A model generated the notes under the pieces. The model was given only the letters and a program-made list of their open reading frames with translations. It was not told where the DNA came from and ran no database searches. Of a DNA stretch of 32,324 nt, positions 1 to 6,849 are shown one piece after another. The stretch is from Bacteroidales bacterium (GTDB lineage Bacteria > Bacteroidota > Bacteroidia > Bacteroidales > Bacteroidaceae): positions 1-32,324 of the forward strand of contig JAQXRG010000093.1 in assembly GCA_029218405.1 (NCBI GenBank), read 5' to 3'. The stretch's first letter is position 1, and the number at the start of each line of letters is the position of its first letter. The translations under genes and the position numbers were made by a program.

Positions 1-1200
1 GCGGGCGCTGATGAACGCCTCCACCTCGGACAAGGAGGTGCGGCGGCCCGAGGGACCGGCACCGGCAGCCACCTTCGCCGGGAGCCGGCACGTGGCGTGC
101 TCGTGGGTCAGGGCATAGCAGCTGCGCAGGGTGGCGGCGATGCTGCCAGGGTGCGTGGCCTCGTAGTCGGCGAAGGTGGTGAGCGCCCAGCGCAGCGCGT
201 CGTCGGCCTCCACCCCGAAGCGGTTCATCTGGTAAAGGCAGCGAGAAATATAAGAATTATGGGTATGCGGCCCGTAGCTGCCGCCTTCCAGCTCCACGAG
301 ACGGCGCACCTCCGCCTCGGCCCTGGCCGCCGTGGGCTTGCGTCCCGTCTTCTTCAAGGCACGGGCGGTCTTGCTCCCGGGACTGAAGGGAACGGGCTGC
401 GCGTCGGGATGAAAGACGGCACGGGGCGCGTGGCAGAGGGCGGACATGCGGGTGGCGTTGCTACACTGGCGGTCGTAGTCCAGGCCGGTGAGACGGGCAA
501 AGTATTCGTTCACCGTCCGCCACGCCACCGTGAAGGTACGCGCGTCCACCTGACCCTCCACCCAGGCCACCACGCGGATGCCGCGGCCCGACACGGTGGG
601 ATAGGCCAACAGGGTGTGGGGGTCGGCGGCGATGCTGGCATAGGCCTCGTCGAAGCGGGCGGGCGGCACGTGGTCGAAGTCGGCCATGAAGCAGCCGGTG
701 TAGGCGCGGATGTGGCGGTTGGTGCGTCCGCCCTCTACGGTCACGCCGCAGATGAAGGCGGGCAGGTTCATCTTGAGCTGGCGCAGCTCCTGCTGCAGGT
801 TCCGCACGCGGACGGAGGCGGAGCTCCCCTCCGGGGCGGTCGTTCCCCCTGGAGCGGCTGTGCCCTCCGAAGCAGACGTTCCCCCTGAAGCGGCTGTCGT
901 GGAAGCCCTCCCTTCCGGGGCGTCCTTCCCTTCCGGAGCGGCCGTTCCTTCCGGAGCGGCTGTTCCTTCCGGAGCGGCCGTTCCTTCCGGGGCGGCTGTT
1001 CCTTCCGGAGCGGCCGTTCCCTCCAAAAGCGCTGCCGCTTGTGCGGCCTCCAGCCGGTCCAGTGTCAGTTGGTAACGGGCGGTGATAGGAGCCAGCACCC
1101 CGTTCCGCAGTTCCTCGTACAGGGCCTCGATGTCCACCGCCTGCGGCCGGCAGGCAGTGAGGCTGACGAAGCGCGAGAAGATTCTTTTCTGTCTTTCCAT
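1..1200 (-). CDS. BT4734/VirE_N-type primase-like protein, 3' end beyond window
   Basis: An open frame of 400 codons starts at the ATG complementary to 1198-1200 and runs off the left edge without a stop, so the protein is incomplete. Residues 1-58 are ordinary sequence. Residues about 60-92 are a near-perfect T-A-A-P-E-G hexapeptide repeat that decays to about residue 126. Residues about 140-260 resemble the BT4734-like/VirE N-terminal domain. They hold an acidic hhhDhD-like pair (D174, D176), an S-G-R-G motif (204-207) followed by beta-strand residues, and a D-x-D-R...T-R stretch (241-251). These recall the catalytic motifs of archaeo-eukaryotic primases, with Arg where many have His; that reading is inference. 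Residues about 300-370 form a helical region like those that follow such domains. Proteins of this family are common in Bacteroides accessory DNA. The missing C-terminus could be a VirE/helicase-type domain. Confidence 0.75.
   Translation of the reverse strand, partial: MERQKRIFSRFVSLTACRPQAVDIEALYEELRNGVLAPITARYQLTLDRLEAAQAAALLEGTAAPEGTAAPEGTAAPEGTAAPEGTAAPEGKDAPEGRASTTAASGGTSASEGTAAPGGTTAPEGSSASVRVRNLQQELRQLKMNLPAFICGVTVEGGRTNRHIRAYTGCFMADFDHVPPARFDEAYASIAADPHTLLAYPTVSGRGIRVVAWVEGQVDARTFTVAWRTVNEYFARLTGLDYDRQCSNATRMSALCHAPRAVFHPDAQPVPFSPGSKTARALKKTGRKPTAARAEAEVRRLVELEGGSYGPHTHNSYISRCLYQMNRFGVEADDALRWALTTFADYEATHPGSIAATLRSCYALTHEHATCRLPAKVAAGAGPSGRRTSLSEVEAFISAR
926..1024 (-). repeat. 18-bp tandem repeat coding for T-A-A-P-E-G
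   Basis: About five and a half 18-bp units (plus-strand form gttccttccggagcggcc) stand head to tail at 926-943, 944-961, 962-979, 980-997, 998-1015 and 1016-1024. Degenerate copies continue down to about 825. Complete units alternate between ending in gcc and gct, giving a 36-bp higher-order period. The unit length is a multiple of three, so copy-number changes keep the primase-like gene in frame. Confidence 0.9.
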
Positions 1201-1287
1201 GTTTTTTTTCCTCCTACATATTTGGTTCGTAATAAAAGTATTTGTAACTTTACCCCCGATGGCGGTCTTCCGGCCCCACCGGTTTTG

Positions 1288-1295
1288 CAAATGTA
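1288..1295 (-). promoter_or_regulatory. Candidate -7 box for the primase-like gene
   Basis: On the minus strand this reads TACATTTG, an exact match to the Bacteroidetes TAnnTTTG -7 element, about 90 nt from the start codon. No clear TTG -33 element lies at the usual distance; that position coincides with the left edge of the 20-bp palindrome at 1316-1335. A bound repressor could therefore block this promoter. Confidence 0.45.
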
Positions 1296-1315
1296 GTTCA
1301 TTGAAAATTGCGGAC

Positions 1316-1335
1316 TGTACATCCATGGATGTACA
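1316..1335. promoter_or_regulatory. Perfect 20-bp palindrome, likely operator
   Basis: The half-site TGTACATCCA is followed directly by its exact reverse complement. A short CGGAC direct repeat flanks it on both sides (1311-1315 and 1337-1341). It sits in the interval between two divergent genes, over the expected -33 region of the minus-strand promoter, which suits a dimeric repressor. The binding protein is unknown; the HTH-like product of 1416-1817 is the nearest candidate. Confidence 0.65.
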
Positions 1336-1349
1336 ACGGACCATGTCTG

Positions 1350-1380
1350 TTAGAAAGAATTAACGTTAATTGGCTTCTAA
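1350..1380. promoter_or_regulatory. Second inverted repeat in the divergent interval
   Basis: A perfect 14-bp AT-rich palindrome, AATTAACGTTAATT, lies at 1358-1371. It is flanked by a second pair of inverted arms, TTAGAA at 1350-1355 and TTCTAA at 1375-1380. It lies 36-66 bp before the start codon of the small HTH-like gene, so it could be that gene's own operator. Role inferred from position only. Confidence 0.5.
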
Positions 1381-1383
1381 TGC

Positions 1384-1400
1384 ATCGGGTAGTAACCGAT
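1384..1400. promoter_or_regulatory. Third inverted repeat, ATCGG-N7-CCGAT
   Basis: ATCGG at 1384-1388 is mirrored by CCGAT at 1396-1400, with one further inner pair. It ends 15 bp before the ATG at 1416, so it could act as an operator or as a hairpin in the leader of the HTH-like gene. Five-base arms are short and could arise by chance. Confidence 0.3.
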
Positions 1401-1415
1401 TTAATCCTCAGCGTT

Positions 1416-1817
1416 ATGAAGCATCCCCATTCCCATCTTTCTACCGACAAGTCATGGGTTTATGCGGCGGCTCATGAGTTCCAGTCCATTCTGGAAGGAA
1501 TCGGCTGGAAGCGTTCCTGGTCCGAGGCGTCCAGGCTGCTGGGGATTGACCGGCGCACGCTGCGGAAGCTGGACCCCAAGCGGGTCGATACTTCCCTGTC
1601 GCTGGAAACGCTCGATGTCATTTTCCGGGCCGCATACCGATGCATGCTGGCTGATGCCGAAGGTAATGAGGAACCGAAGGAGATATTCAGACGGCTGGCC
1701 GACGCGCGCATGCGCATCCTGCTGGCACAGCCGACCAGTCCTGCACTCGAAGCGAAATTTGTCGATGAGATGAACCAGCCCCGTTTTGGAACGCCTGCTA
1801 CTGACAAGACAGGGTGA
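1416..1817 (+). CDS. Small HTH-like protein, 133 aa
   Basis: Not recognised as a named family. The frame is open from 1308, but the ATG at 1416 is preferred because everything upstream is AT-rich and palindromic and the upstream residues are not protein-like. The middle, W-S-E-A-S-R-L-L-G-I-D-R-R-T-L-R-K-L, has the spacing of a helix-turn-helix in which the second helix would read I-D-R-R-T-L-R-K. This is followed by S-L-E-T-L-D-V-I-F-R-A-A, as in Xre-like regulators. The rest is charged and helical; no membrane or signal segment is seen. It diverges from the primase-like gene across an interval with three inverted repeats and lies 108 bp before the ATPase gene. A DNA-binding regulator of one or both neighbours is the simplest reading, inferred from motif and position. 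Confidence 0.6.
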   Translation: MKHPHSHLSTDKSWVYAAAHEFQSILEGIGWKRSWSEASRLLGIDRRTLRKLDPKRVDTSLSLETLDVIFRAAYRCMLADAEGNEEPKEIFRRLADARMRILLAQPTSPALEAKFVDEMNQPRFGTPATDKTG

Positions 1818-1848
1818 GGGCCGGAAGCCACTGTCCGTCATGAGGTCC

Positions 1849-1869
1849 CGAAAATATCCCTGATTTTCG
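1849..1869. other. Small hairpin upstream of the ATPase gene
   Basis: CGAAAAT and ATTTTCG form a 7-bp stem with a 7-nt loop in the 108-bp gap between the HTH-like gene and the ATPase gene. No T-run follows, so it is not a standard terminator. It could attenuate read-through or be an operator; nothing else is recognised in this gap. Confidence 0.25.
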
Positions 1870-1925
1870 AGGCATCATGCCCGACAGCCAAGAATTATTC
1901 TGACGAATAAAGAAAGAAGAAGCGT

Positions 1926-3653
1926 ATGTTGAACGGAATCAAGAAACTGCCCTACGGGGTGTCCGACTTCGTGTCGGTGAGGGAACGTAACCTCTACTAT
2001 GTGGACAAGACCATGTACTTGCCGGAACTGGAGGACCAGCCCGACACACTCATATACATCCGTCCCCGAAGGTTCGGGAAGAGCCTGTTCATCAGCATGA
2101 TGGAGGCGTACTACGACAAGCGGATGGCGGACCGCTTCGATGAGTTGTTCGGCGACTTGTGGATCGGCAGCCACCCTACCCCCATCCGCAACCGCTACCA
2201 GGTGCTGCACCTGGACTTCTCACAGATAGGGGGCACGACGGCGCAACTGGAGGAGAAGTTCAACCTCTACTGCCGCCGCGAGCTGGACTTTTTCCTCGAC
2301 CGCTATGCCGACGAATACCCGGAGCGGTTCAAGCGGGAGTTCTACGCCTCGCAGGACGCGTCGGACAAGCTGAACCTGCTGACCAGCCAGGCGAAGATTC
2401 TCCGCATCCCGCTCTACCTCATCATCGACGAGTACGACAACTTCACGAACGTGGTGCTCAACGAAGAAGGCGAGGCGGTCTATCACGCCATCACGCACGC
2501 CGACGGCTTCTACCGCTACATTTTCAAGAAATTCAAAGGAAACTTCGAGCGCATCTTCCTCACAGGAGTGAGTCCGGTGACGCTGGATGACCTGACGAGT
2601 GGCTTCAACATCGGCTGGAATATCTCCATCAGCCCGCTGTTCGACAAGATGCTGGGATTCAGCACGGCAGACGTAAGGGGGATGCTCGACTACTACCGTG
2701 AGGCGGGCGTGCTGCGACCGGACTGTGACACGGAGGCGGTCATCGAGGAGATGAAGCCGTGGTACGACAACTACTGCTTCGCAGCGGAATGCTTAGCGGA
2801 TGACAACCGGGTGTTCAACTCGGACATGGTGCTCTATTACCTGACCCACTATTTGCGGAACGGAGAGTCGCCGCAGCGGATGATGGACCCGAACACGAAG
2901 ACGGACTACAACAAGCTGCGGAAGCTGTTGCAGTTTGACAAGCTGGACGGAGACCGCAAGGGACTGCTGCGGCGCATCATCGACGACGGACAGATACTGG
3001 GTACCGTGGCGGAGTCGTTCCCCGCCATCGAGATGGTGAAGCCGGAGATGTTCGCCAGCCTCCTCTTCTACTACGGCATGCTGACCATCCAAGGAATACG
3101 GGGAATCCAGTTAGTGCTGGGCATCCCGAACAACAACGTGCGCGTGCAGTACTACAACTACCTGTTGGAGAACTACAGGCCCTACATTGACATCTCCGAG
3201 TCCCGTTTCAAGGAGCTGTTCAATGACATGGCCTTCAGGGGCGAGTGGCGACCCGTCTTAGTGTACATGGCGGAAGCCTATGGCAACCTGTCGTCAGTGA
3301 GAGACCAGATAGAAGGCGAGCGCAACATACAGGGATTCTTCATGGCCTACCTGAGCCTGAACGACTACTACCTCGTGGCACCGGAGCTGGAGATGAAACA
3401 CGGCTACTGTGACTTCTTCCTGCTGCCCAACCTGACGCACTACCAGGCGGCGCACAGCTACATCCTGGAGCTGAAGTACCTGGCTAAGGGCGCTCCGGCA
3501 GAAGAGGCGGACAGGCAGTGGGACGAGGCGGTGGAGCAGGTGAAAGGTTATGCCGCCGCCCCGCGCGTGGAGGCCCTGCGACAAGGCACAAGGCTCCACC
3601 GCATCGTGGTACAGTTCAGGGGCTGGAAGGCGGAACGCATGGAGGAGGTGTGA
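1926..3653 (+). CDS. AAA-ATPase-like protein with C-terminal PDDEXK nuclease-like domain
   Basis: 575 residues, the usual length of the AAA-ATPase_like (PF09820) plus PDDEXK_9 (PF08011, formerly DUF1703) family that is multi-copy in Bacteroides. The N-terminus has the family opening G-I-K-K-L-P-Y-G-V-S-D-F and the Y-V-D-K-T motif. A shortened P-loop R-P-R-R-F-G-K-S lies at 46-53 and a Walker B-type I-I-D-E-Y-D at 166-171. The C-terminus carries nuclease-like acidic residues: G-E-R-N at 464-467, D496, and E-L-K at 515-517. No signal peptide is seen, so the protein is cytosolic. The biological role of the family is not settled; many copies sit in variable genome regions. It may be co-transcribed with the HTH-like gene upstream. 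It converges on maf with only 10 bp between the two stops. Confidence 0.88.
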   Translation: MLNGIKKLPYGVSDFVSVRERNLYYVDKTMYLPELEDQPDTLIYIRPRRFGKSLFISMMEAYYDKRMADRFDELFGDLWIGSHPTPIRNRYQVLHLDFSQIGGTTAQLEEKFNLYCRRELDFFLDRYADEYPERFKREFYASQDASDKLNLLTSQAKILRIPLYLIIDEYDNFTNVVLNEEGEAVYHAITHADGFYRYIFKKFKGNFERIFLTGVSPVTLDDLTSGFNIGWNISISPLFDKMLGFSTADVRGMLDYYREAGVLRPDCDTEAVIEEMKPWYDNYCFAAECLADDNRVFNSDMVLYYLTHYLRNGESPQRMMDPNTKTDYNKLRKLLQFDKLDGDRKGLLRRIIDDGQILGTVAESFPAIEMVKPEMFASLLFYYGMLTIQGIRGIQLVLGIPNNNVRVQYYNYLLENYRPYIDISESRFKELFNDMAFRGEWRPVLVYMAEAYGNLSSVRDQIEGERNIQGFFMAYLSLNDYYLVAPELEMKHGYCDFFLLPNLTHYQAAHSYILELKYLAKGAPAEEADRQWDEAVEQVKGYAAAPRVEALRQGTRLHRIVVQFRGWKAERMEEV

Positions 3654-3667
3654 GGCTGCGGCCTCAC
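3650..3667. terminator. Hairpin across two convergent stop codons
   Basis: GTGAGGC, a TGCG tetraloop and GCCTCAC form a perfect 7-bp stem that includes the TGA of the ATPase gene (3651-3653) and the stop codon of maf on the other strand (3664-3666). No T-run follows on either strand, so it is at best a weak bidirectional terminator. Confidence 0.4.
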
Positions 3668-4251
3668 TCCGGGAACCGAGACAGCTCCTTGTAGAGCCGC
3701 TGAACGGGCAGGCCCATCACGTTGAAATACGAGCCTTTGAGGCCGGTCACGCCGATGAACCCAATCCACTCCTGCACGCCATAGGCTCCTGCCTTGTCCA
3801 AGGGGCGGTAACGCTCTACGTAGTAGGCGATTTCCTCGTCGGTGAGCGTGTCGAACGTCACCTCGGTCACGGCGGCAAAGGTGCGCTGCAGGCGTGTGGT
3901 GGTGAGGCAGACCCCGGTAATGACCTCGTGGGTGCGACCCGACAGCTTGCGGAGCATCGCGGCTGCCTCGGCTCCGTCGGAGGGCTTGCCCAACACCTCG
4001 CCGTCGATGCAGACAATGGTGTCGGCCGTGATGATGAGCTCGTCGGCCTGCATCAGCGGCCGGTAGGCATCCGCCTTCTCGCGGGCGATGTACATGGGAA
4101 TGTCCTCCCCTTTCAACGTGTCGGGATAGGACTCGTCGATGCCGGGCAGGAGCTTGACCTCGTAGTCAATGCCCAGCCCTGACAGCAGTTCGCGCCGGCG
4201 CGGTGAGTTGGACGCCAGCTTAATCTTGTAATGCTTCAGATTCTCTAACAT
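3664..4251 (-). CDS. maf: Maf-like nucleoside triphosphate pyrophosphatase
   Basis: 195 residues, normal Maf length. The family signature L-A-S-N-S-P-R-R-R-E-L-L is near the N-terminus, followed by the conserved A-D-T-I-V (around residue 76), G-K-P (substrate loop) and the Y-G-V-Q-E-W / G-S-Y-F-N-V-M-G-L-P segments near the C-terminus. Maf proteins hydrolyse non-canonical or modified dTTP/UTP-type nucleotides to the monophosphate and pyrophosphate, acting as house-cleaning enzymes in the cytosol. It follows kdsC by 46 bp on the same strand, so co-transcription is likely. Confidence 0.93.
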   Translation of the reverse strand: MLENLKHYKIKLASNSPRRRELLSGLGIDYEVKLLPGIDESYPDTLKGEDIPMYIAREKADAYRPLMQADELIITADTIVCIDGEVLGKPSDGAEAAAMLRKLSGRTHEVITGVCLTTTRLQRTFAAVTEVTFDTLTDEEIAYYVERYRPLDKAGAYGVQEWIGFIGVTGLKGSYFNVMGLPVQRLYKELSRFPE

Positions 4252-4297
4252 AACTTATTTCAGCTGCTTGTTGTTGGTTCTGTTCTTCCGATAGGGT

Positions 4298-4816
4298 TCA
4301 CCAGCCAAAGGCTTTCTCGTCGGACATCCATTTCCCCTGCGCGCGGAGCACCTGCTCCACCACATCGCGTCCGCAGCCGTAGCCGCCGTTGCGGTGGGAG
4401 ATGTAACGGCATACTTGCTTGATTTCAGGGGCGGCATCGGCCGGACAGCAGGGCAGGCCGACGAGCCGCAGGACCTCGTAGTCGGGGATGTCATCACCCA
4501 TGTAGAGGACTTCGTCGGGCTGGAGGCCGTACTTGGCGCGGAACGCTTCATAGACGGTGATCTTCACGGACGCTCCGAGGTGGACATCGGGAATGCCCAG
4601 TCCTTCGTAGCGCTTGCGCACGGCCTCGGTGCGGCCGCCGGTGATGATGGCGACATGGAGGCCGCGCTTCACGGCCAGCTGCAGGGCGTAGCCGTCCTTG
4701 ATGTTGACGGTCCGCATCGGTTCTCCGTTGGGGTGCAGTGGAATGGTTTCGGCACTCAGGACTCCGTCCACATCGAAGACCAGGGCTTTAATCTTTGTCA
4801 AATCGTAATCTATCAT
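4298..4816 (-). CDS. kdsC: 3-deoxy-D-manno-octulosonate 8-phosphate phosphatase, HAD family
   Basis: 172 residues from the ATG at 4816, matching KdsC length. The longer open frame to 4891 adds residues read through a hairpin repeat and is rejected. The HAD nucleophile motif V-F-D-V-D-G-V-L holds D15 and D17. T-G-G is motif II, and M-G-D-D-I-P-D is the motif III/IV metal site. The R-H-N-G-G-Y-G tail is typical of the small tetrameric C0-type KdsC without a cap domain. It removes phosphate from KDO-8-P in lipid A/LPS core synthesis. The order nitroreductase, DUF2520, kdsC, maf is one I recall as recurring in Bacteroides; here a repeat-rich 602-bp insertion separates kdsC from the DUF2520 gene. 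Confidence 0.9.
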   Translation of the reverse strand: MIDYDLTKIKALVFDVDGVLSAETIPLHPNGEPMRTVNIKDGYALQLAVKRGLHVAIITGGRTEAVRKRYEGLGIPDVHLGASVKITVYEAFRAKYGLQPDEVLYMGDDIPDYEVLRLVGLPCCPADAAPEIKQVCRYISHRNGGYGCGRDVVEQVLRAQGKWMSDEKAFGW

Positions 4817-4857
4817 TGGTTTATAGGTTTTTAGTATTATGTCGTCTGTTCTTTCTG

Positions 4858-4887
4858 TTCTTTCTTTGCCTTGATGCAAAGAAAGAA
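4858..4887. repeat. Perfect 12-bp-stem hairpin (TTCTTTCTTTGC type)
   Basis: TTCTTTCTTTGC is followed by a CTTGAT loop and the exact complement GCAAAGAAAGAA. It lies 42 bp before the kdsC start on that gene's non-template side. Similar pyrimidine/purine hairpins (a run like ctttctttgc...gcaaagaaag) are familiar as dispersed extragenic elements in many bacteria. It could also fold in the kdsC leader RNA. Confidence 0.6.
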
Positions 4888-5196
4888 CCAAAGAAAAATC
4901 AAGGCTGCACTTCCAGGGCTACTCCGAAGGCGGGCCAGGCTAAAGGGCTCCAACTCGCTTCGCTCAGACAGTCGCCCTTCTTCACGCCCGGCCTGCCTTC
5001 TCCGCTTCACGCCCTTCCAGTGAGGCCTATCCCACAACGCCGAAACGCTTCGCTCTCGGCAATTGAGGGGATGTTTTCACTGACTGGGGCCGGCTCTTCT
5101 TTCTGCTCTACTTCCTCTCTTTTTTATTGCTTTTCTATTCACAACGGGTCTCTCACTAACAGCTCACCACTCCTTTATATATGAATGCTGACCCAA

Positions 5197-5295
5197 CCAG
5201 CCCCAATGGAATCCAACGCAGTTCTTTTTCGCAAAAGTAGCGGTCACTCCATCCACGTCGGGGCTTCCAGCCCCAATGGAACCAATCGCAGCTCT
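5197..5295. repeat. Two imperfect 28-bp direct repeats, 70-bp period
   Basis: Both copies begin ccagccccaatggaa and continue with nearly the same bases through cgcag and tct: copy 1 from 5197, copy 2 from 5267. The spacer holds a gcaaaagtagcggtc stretch. Two copies only and no regular spacers, so this is not a CRISPR array. Confidence 0.65.
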
Positions 5296-5310
5296 GCTGC
5301 GTAGTGACCA

Positions 5311-5400
5311 AGGGCAGCCCCTTTAGGGGCGAAAGCTTCGCTGCCCTTACCGGAAAAAGCTGGGCGAAGCCCAGTTAAGCCCGCCCCTGGAAGGGGAGGG
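5311..5400. repeat. REP-like cluster of GC-rich hairpins
   Basis: AGGGCAGC (5311-5318) pairs with GCTGCCCT (5340-5347) around an inner CCCC-TTTA-GGGG hairpin. CTGGGC-GAA-GCCCAG follows at 5360-5374, then CCCCT-GGA-AGGGG at about 5385-5397, then more GGGAGGG-type sequence. Successive hairpins of this kind resemble extragenic palindromic elements. Confidence 0.55.
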
Positions 5401-5418
5401 TTTGGGAGGGGAAGGTTC

Positions 5419-6219
5419 TCACCTTGGCGAAGGAGGGGACAGGGTGGATCGAAAAATATCCTTACTCAACAGTTCGTACAGCTTTGCCAGGTCCGGACGG
5501 TCCGCTAACAGCTGCAGGTGATGGGAAATGACGTTCTCATCGTAACGGACGGCTGGACCGGTCTGCGCCTCGGCGGGCGAGAGTTCGTGTACCTTCCGCG
5601 CCGTCTCGTCAATGAGCGGCAGCATCACCTCGAAGGGGAGGTCGTGCTTCGCCAACAGCTCCTGGCAGAGGGCGTAAAGATGGTTGGTGAAGTTGCACGC
5701 GAAGACCGCCGCGATGTGCAGGTAACCGCGCTGCTCCGTGGAAGCCATGAACACCCGCTTACTCAGTTCCCGCGCCAGTCGGCACAACAGGCCGGTGTCC
5801 TCCGCCGAGTTCGCCTCGACAAAGAAAGGCACCTCAGAGCAGTCCACCTCGCGCCGTCGGCTGAAGGTCTGCAGCGGGTAGAGCACCCCGTAGCGGTCTG
5901 CCAGCCCCTCCCAGACACTGAGGGGCATGCTGCCCGCCGTATGCACGTACAGGGCCGACGCGTTGCGGCGGGTCAGCTGCGGCAGCACCTCGCCGAAGGC
6001 GGAATCCTTGATGGAGACGATGTAGAGGCCGGCATCGGCCCGCACCTCGTCCAAGCAGGTGGTCCACGCTGTGTCCAACCGCTCCGCCAGGGTGCGGGCC
6101 GACGCTTCCGTGCGGCTATAGACCTGCTTCACATCGTATCCCGCCCGCCGCAACGCCGCACCCAAATGGGTCGCCACGTTGCCGGCTCCGATGAGCACGA
6201 TACCCTCACTGACCACCAT
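5419..6219 (-). CDS. Rossmann-fold DUF2520 oxidoreductase-like protein
   Basis: 266 residues from the ATG at 6219. A longer frame to 6357 lies inside the nitroreductase gene and is rejected. The N-terminus is a dinucleotide-binding Rossmann fold (I-V-L-I-G-A-G-N-V-A-T-H-L), and the C-terminal half is the all-helical DUF2520 domain (H-I-A-A-V-F-A-C-N-F-T-N-H-L-Y). The fold is like ketopantoate or pyrroline-5-carboxylate reductases; the substrate is unknown. It overlaps the nitroreductase gene by 14 bp, so the two are probably translated from one mRNA. The last nine or so residues (S-T-L-S-P-P-S-P-R) are coded by DNA that looks like the adjacent GC-rich repeat, so the native C-terminus may have been replaced. 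Confidence 0.85.
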   Translation of the reverse strand: MVVSEGIVLIGAGNVATHLGAALRRAGYDVKQVYSRTEASARTLAERLDTAWTTCLDEVRADAGLYIVSIKDSAFGEVLPQLTRRNASALYVHTAGSMPLSVWEGLADRYGVLYPLQTFSRRREVDCSEVPFFVEANSAEDTGLLCRLARELSKRVFMASTEQRGYLHIAAVFACNFTNHLYALCQELLAKHDLPFEVMLPLIDETARKVHELSPAEAQTGPAVRYDENVISHHLQLLADRPDLAKLYELLSKDIFRSTLSPPSPR

Positions 6220-6742
6220 ACTGATTGATATGTATTTTCTCCCACAACAGGTGGTCCTCGTTGAACGGCTTGCGCTCCATGCCCTTGCGGCCCACGGCGA
6301 TGACGGACAGCACCTGGAGCTGCAAGGGGATGCCGAGCACCTCGCGCACGTACTCATCGGAGGGACGGCCGTCGGCGGTGTGACGCTCGCGCACCTGAAT
6401 CCAGCAGCTGCCCAGTCCCAGGTCCTCGGCCTGCAGCTGCACGTAGATGGAAGCCACGGAAGCGTCCTCTATCCACACGTCGCTGGCCAAGGGGTCACCC
6501 AGTACCACGATGCCGAGCGCCGCGTCCTTGAGGAACGCCGCCCCCGCCTCCTTGCAGCCGGAGAGCCGCTCCAGCGTGGGCTTGTCATCGACCACAATGA
6601 ACTGCCACGAGTTGCTCCGTTTCGAGGTGGGGGCCATCAGTGCCGCCCGCAGCAGCAGGGTCACCTCGTCCTGCGTCAGCTCCTCGTCCGTAAACTTGCG
6701 CATGCTGCGCCTCTGTTGTATCAAATCGCTGAAATCTTTCAT
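6206..6742 (-). CDS. Nitroreductase-family flavoprotein
   Basis: 178 residues, normal for the family. The N-terminal R-R-S-M-R-K-F is the FMN-phosphate-binding R-R-S-x-R-x-F motif, followed by A-P-T-S-K-R-S-N-S-W-Q-F and the G-L-G-S-C-W-I-Q-V segment near the flavin. Such proteins use NAD(P)H to reduce nitro, quinone or other acceptors in the cytosol; the natural substrate cannot be told from sequence. First gene of the minus-strand pair with the DUF2520 gene. It diverges from the DUF4925 lipoprotein gene. Confidence 0.9.
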   Translation of the reverse strand: MKDFSDLIQQRRSMRKFTDEELTQDEVTLLLRAALMAPTSKRSNSWQFIVVDDKPTLERLSGCKEAGAAFLKDAALGIVVLGDPLASDVWIEDASVASIYVQLQAEDLGLGSCWIQVRERHTADGRPSDEYVREVLGIPLQLQVLSVIAVGRKGMERKPFNEDHLLWEKIHINQYGGQ

Positions 6743-6768
6743 AGGCTATTATATGTATTTGTCGGGCG

Positions 6769-6776
6769 CAAATGTA
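6769..6776 (-). promoter_or_regulatory. -7 box for the nitroreductase-DUF2520 pair
   Basis: Reads TACATTTG on the minus strand, 27 bp before the nitroreductase ATG. A TTTG lies at 6800-6803 on the same strand, 23 nt away, slightly more than the usual spacing. The interval also holds A-rich DNA typical of promoters. Confidence 0.5.
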
Positions 6777-6849
6777 CGCAAAAAAAGGAGAAAATCGTTC
6801 AAAAAATGGTCTAAAGGATGTATAAATCCTAATTTATCGCCCAAAAGGC

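Larger units (their letters stand above)
4817..5418. other. 602-bp noncoding interval with dispersed-repeat character
   Basis: No convincing gene on either strand. From the kdsC side it holds a 12-bp-stem hairpin (4858-4887), an unremarkable stretch (4888-5196), a pair of 28-bp direct repeats 70 bp apart (5197-5295) and a cluster of nested GC-rich hairpins (5311-5400). Base composition swings sharply from pyrimidine-rich to GC-rich. It looks like accreted extragenic repeat elements, not a lost gene. Confidence 0.6.

Noticed and set aside
926-1024. Repeats considered as a CRISPR array
   Set aside because: Units are head to tail with no spacers and are in frame within a coding sequence.
710-1075. 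Plus-strand frame with P-S-G-A-A-V repeats
   Set aside because: It is the antisense reading of the T-A-A-P-E-G repeat; the minus-strand frame is open for 400 codons with domain-like sequence.
4817-4891. N-terminal extension of KdsC to 4891
   Set aside because: It would be read through the hairpin repeat, the extra residues are not KdsC-like, and the ATG at 4816 gives the normal family length.
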